From NCBI RefSeq assembly GCF_005116505.1, contig NZ_SWBR01000002.1, forward strand, positions 620,314-684,313: a stretch of 64,000 nucleotides of DNA, read 5' to 3'. Source of the stretch: Pedobacter polaris (GTDB lineage Bacteria; Bacteroidota; Bacteroidia; Sphingobacteriales; Sphingobacteriaceae). The translations under genes and the position numbers were made by a program. Below, piece after piece: positions 61,444 to 64,000 of this stretch. Numbering within the stretch: the stretch's first letter is position 1; every line of letters begins with the position of its first letter. The notes beneath the pieces were generated by a model that was not told where the DNA came from, made no database searches, and worked only from the letters and a program-made list of their open reading frames with translations.

Positions 61444-62727
61444 TTATAATCCTGTTGCTACAGTATTTTGTCCACGTTGCCCAATTAATGTTTTTCTACA
61501 AGCTAGATCTCTATATAAATTTAAGGGAGCTAATGCAGCACCGGCTCTTAATCTTGCTTCGGCAACTATTGCTCTCAAATCGCTACGAAAAGTATATTGT
61601 AATATCTCTTGACAAAGTACAACATCATTATTTTCTTGTGCTGCAACTAATGCTTTTCTGTCTACCAATAAAGCTTGCGCATAGGCAATCATGATTGCTT
61701 CAATTGACTGTAATAAATCTTCTAAAGGATCTTTTACGTTGTGAGATGCATCAATCATCCAGCCTAAACCAGTTGCGTGATCCATACCTTTTGCATCCAT
61801 TCCTTCAACCAATTCGTTAAAGATTAAAAACAATTGATAAGGTTTGATACTACCTGTAGTTAAATCGTCATCGCCATATTTAGAATCGTTAAAATGGAAA
61901 CCACCTAATTTACCTTCCATTAATAATAAAGAAACAATTTGCTCAATATTTGCATTTGGTAAATGGTGACCTAAATCAACCAAAGTATAAGCTTTATCTC
62001 CTAATTTATTAGCGTATAATAAAGATTGACCCCAATCTCCAACAGTTGTTGAATAGAAATTAGGCTCATAAGCTTTATATTCTACAAACATTTTCCAGTT
62101 TGCTGGCAAAGCCGAATAAATCTCTTGTAAACTTGCTAAAGTATTTTCAAATGCTTGTCTGAAGTTCAATTGACCTGGAAAGCAAGAACCATCTGCCAAC
62201 CAAACGGTTAAAGATTCTGAACCTAAGGCAACACCTTGTTTAATTACTTCGATGTTATGCTCAATAGCTTGCTTGCGAACTGCTTTATCTACGTGTTGCA
62301 AAGAGCCAAATTTATAACTTACTGGAGAACCAGGTTGGTCTTGAAACGTGTTTGAGTTTACCGCATCGAACTTTAATCCATAACTAGCTGCTAAACTTTT
62401 AATCTGATCTGGGTTTTGAGGAATATCCCATGGAATATGGAGAGAAATAGCTCCACTAGAATTATTTAAAGCATGTAAAAGGCCAACATCTTCAATTTTC
62501 TGTTCAAGATTTGTTGGTTCTCCACCACCAGTCGCAAAACGTCCAAAACGTGTACCTCCAGTTCCTAAAGCCCAACTTGGAATGGCAATTTGAAAGTCTA
62601 CTAACTTTTTAATTACAGCTTCAATATCAATATGTGACCACTCGCTTTTTAGGTTATTCAGTTTTTGTTGGTGTTTGCTGATTAGCGAATCGTTATGTTG
62701 TTCTATTTGGTTTTTCTCAATGTTCAT
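61444..62727 (-). CDS. rhaI: L-rhamnose isomerase (Pseudomonas type)
   Basis: 427 aa TIM barrel. IAIPSWALGTGGTRFGRFATGGGEPTNLEQKIEDVG is the signature of the P. stutzeri-type isomerase, with VDLGHHLPNANIEQIVSLLL and GGFHFNDSKYGDDDL giving the metal ligands. It converts L-rhamnose to L-rhamnulose; this class is broad and also acts on other aldoses. It differs from E. coli RhaA. It lies between the aldolase/dehydrogenase fusion and rhaB, all on the minus strand. Confidence 0.92.
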   Translation of the reverse strand: MNIEKNQIEQHNDSLISKHQQKLNNLKSEWSHIDIEAVIKKLVDFQIAIPSWALGTGGTRFGRFATGGGEPTNLEQKIEDVGLLHALNNSSGAISLHIPWDIPQNPDQIKSLAASYGLKFDAVNSNTFQDQPGSPVSYKFGSLQHVDKAVRKQAIEHNIEVIKQGVALGSESLTVWLADGSCFPGQLNFRQAFENTLASLQEIYSALPANWKMFVEYKAYEPNFYSTTVGDWGQSLLYANKLGDKAYTLVDLGHHLPNANIEQIVSLLLMEGKLGGFHFNDSKYGDDDLTTGSIKPYQLFLIFNELVEGMDAKGMDHATGLGWMIDASHNVKDPLEDLLQSIEAIMIAYAQALLVDRKALVAAQENNDVVLCQEILQYTFRSDLRAIVAEARLRAGAALAPLNLYRDLACRKTLIGQRGQNTVATGL

Positions 62728-62757
62728 GAGTACGGTTAGGTTATAGGTTTAATATTA

Positions 62758-62825
62758 AACCACAGATTACACAGATAAACACAGATTTAATTTCTTATCT
62801 GTGTCCATCCTTTTTATCTGTGGTT
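62758..62825. repeat. Inverted repeat inside the rhamnose operon
   Basis: AACCACAGAT (62758-62767) and ATCTGTGGTT (62816-62825) as outer arms, with ACACAGAT and ATCTGTGT inside. It is a member of the ACACAGAT intergenic repeat type common in genomes of this group. In the 109-nt gap between the fusion gene and rhaI it may reduce or stabilise downstream mRNA. Confidence 0.6.
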
Positions 62826-62836
62826 ACATTTATTAT

Positions 62837-64000
62837 TTATCTAGCAAATGCCATTGCCACACCACCATCAACATTTAACATGTTTCCTGTTGATTTACTT
62901 AGCAAGCCACCTACAAAAGCAAAACAAGCGTTTGCAATATCTTCTGGTAATATAATTTGGTTTAACAAGGTACGTTTTGCATAATAAGCAGGCAATTCTG
63001 CAACGGTAATTCCGTATGCTTTTGCTCTACCTTCTGCCCAACCACCTGCCCAGATATTACTATCGCTAATTACAGCGTCTGGATTTACCACATTTACACG
63101 GATACCATCTGCACCTAATTCTGCAGCATTTAAACGACTTAAATGTAATTGAGCAGCTTTTGCACTGCCGTAACCTGCATTATTTGGTCCGCTAACTAAA
63201 GCATTTTTACTTACAATATTAATAATATCTCCGCCAATATGCTGCTTTTGCATCACACTTGCTGCTGCTTGAGTTACAAAAAATTGTCCTTTTACTAAAA
63301 CATCATACAATAAGTCCCAGTCTTTTTCACCATGATCAGCAATTGATTTAGAGATTGATAAACCTGCATTATTAATTACAATATCAATTCCTCCAAAAGC
63401 TAAAGCTGCAGAATCGAATGCGGTATTGATATCATTAGCGCTAGTTACATTTAAAACTGCTGTACTGTATGCGTCTTTGCCATATAATTTTTCAAATTCT
63501 GTTCCTGCTTCTGCTAATCGCTCTGCATTCATGTCATTTAAAATAACTACACCACCTTCAGCAATGAATTTTTTAGCAATTGCTTTTCCAATTCCGCCAG
63601 CACTGCCCGTAATTAAAGCAATTTTACCAGTTAATGGTTTTGGTTTAGGCATACGTTGTAATTTCGCTTCCTCTAATAACCAGTATTCGATGTTAAATGC
63701 TTCTTGGTGTGGTAGTGAAGTATACTCTGAAATAGCTTCAGCACCTTTCATTACGTTAATGGCATTGGTGTAGAATTCTGCAGCTACCCTAGCCGTTTGT
63801 TTATCTTTAGAAAAAGTAAACATTCCAATACCTGGATATAAAATTACAACTGGGTTAGTATCGCGAATTGCTGGACTATTTGGATGTTTACAAGTCTCGT
63901 AATAATCAGTATACATTTGTCTGTATGCTTCAAATGCTGGTGTTAAACTAGCTTTTAAAGCAGCTACATCAGTTAAATCAGCATCACTGGCTAAATCTAA
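62837..64000 (-). CDS. Bifunctional rhamnulose-1-phosphate aldolase / dehydrogenase (partial, C-terminal part)
   Basis: The frame stays open to the window edge, so the 5' part is missing; the ATG at 63916 is internal. The visible part begins with the end of a class II aldolase-like domain and its linker (AEFYTNAINVMKGAEAISEYTSLP), then a short-chain dehydrogenase from about 63640 down: GKIALITGSAGGIGKAIAKKF (Rossmann GxxxGxG), NNAGLS, GYGSAKAAQ with catalytic Tyr/Lys and NVVNPDAV. These fusions split rhamnulose-1-phosphate and oxidise the lactaldehyde formed. It is upstream of rhaI on the same strand. Confidence 0.87.
   Translation of the reverse strand, partial: LDLASDADLTDVAALKASLTPAFEAYRQMYTDYYETCKHPNSPAIRDTNPVVILYPGIGMFTFSKDKQTARVAAEFYTNAINVMKGAEAISEYTSLPHQEAFNIEYWLLEEAKLQRMPKPKPLTGKIALITGSAGGIGKAIAKKFIAEGGVVILNDMNAERLAEAGTEFEKLYGKDAYSTAVLNVTSANDINTAFDSAALAFGGIDIVINNAGLSISKSIADHGEKDWDLLYDVLVKGQFFVTQAAASVMQKQHIGGDIINIVSKNALVSGPNNAGYGSAKAAQLHLSRLNAAELGADGIRVNVVNPDAVISDSNIWAGGWAEGRAKAYGITVAELPAYYAKRTLLNQIILPEDIANACFAFVGGLLSKSTGNMLNVDGGVAMAFAR

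Overview
The window is a chromosomal segment of a Bacteroidota bacterium, most likely of the Sphingobacteriaceae (Pedobacter-like). This rests on low GC, TAnnTTTG-type -7 promoter boxes, weak ribosome binding sites, CarboxypepD-TonB receptors, LytS/LytTR two-component pairs, the futalosine menaquinone route, and a Pseudomonas-type rhamnose isomerase next to an aldolase/dehydrogenase fusion. Most of it is housekeeping DNA in short operons on both strands.

Layout. 0-13 kb: NlpC/P60 lipoprotein, mutS, a 2H phosphoesterase, a histone H1-like lysine-rich protein, two convergent LytS/LytTR systems, and a serine hydrolase with an outer-membrane barrel receptor. 13-16 kb: menaquinone genes mqnE and mqnA around a histidine phosphatase. 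16.6-22.5 kb: sulfur amino-acid block with a trans-sulfuration enzyme, cysE-cysM, and metX-hom behind a SAM riboswitch and a Cys/Met-rich leader ORF. 22.8-31 kb: an E2 acyltransferase, cinA and an lptD-like gene facing two tandem amidases and an MCE protein. 31-36.8 kb: rnz, a STAS protein, purC, phoH, a SAM hydroxide adenosyltransferase and small genes, including a 48-residue ORF that is easily missed. 36.9-46.5 kb: DUF1015-serA-serC, a TonB receptor, rpe, pnp and rpsO. 46.6-47.2 kb: repeats and a broken nucleotidyltransferase. 47-55.5 kb: thioesterases, a two-gene ABC exporter, MATE, ddl, a PASTA protein, mltG and YihY. 57.4-64 kb: a DUF1624 acetyltransferase and a rhamnose operon running off the right edge.

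The most unusual segment is a 1.66 kb insertion behind tRNA-Ser(UGA). It is bounded by an exact 18-bp repeat of the tRNA 3' end. It carries three tightly packed genes: a HEPN/UPF0332-like protein, an acidic unknown protein and a SecB-like chaperone. No integrase is present. The architecture suggests a chaperone-controlled toxin-antitoxin or defence cassette. Second in interest is the metX leader, where a riboswitch, a 45-codon Cys/Met-rich ORF and a palindrome are stacked before the gene.

Several intergenic gaps hold members of dispersed repeat families (ends TTTGTCAT/ATGACAAA), and most operons end in clear hairpin terminators. All functions come from reading motifs and context; no database search was run.
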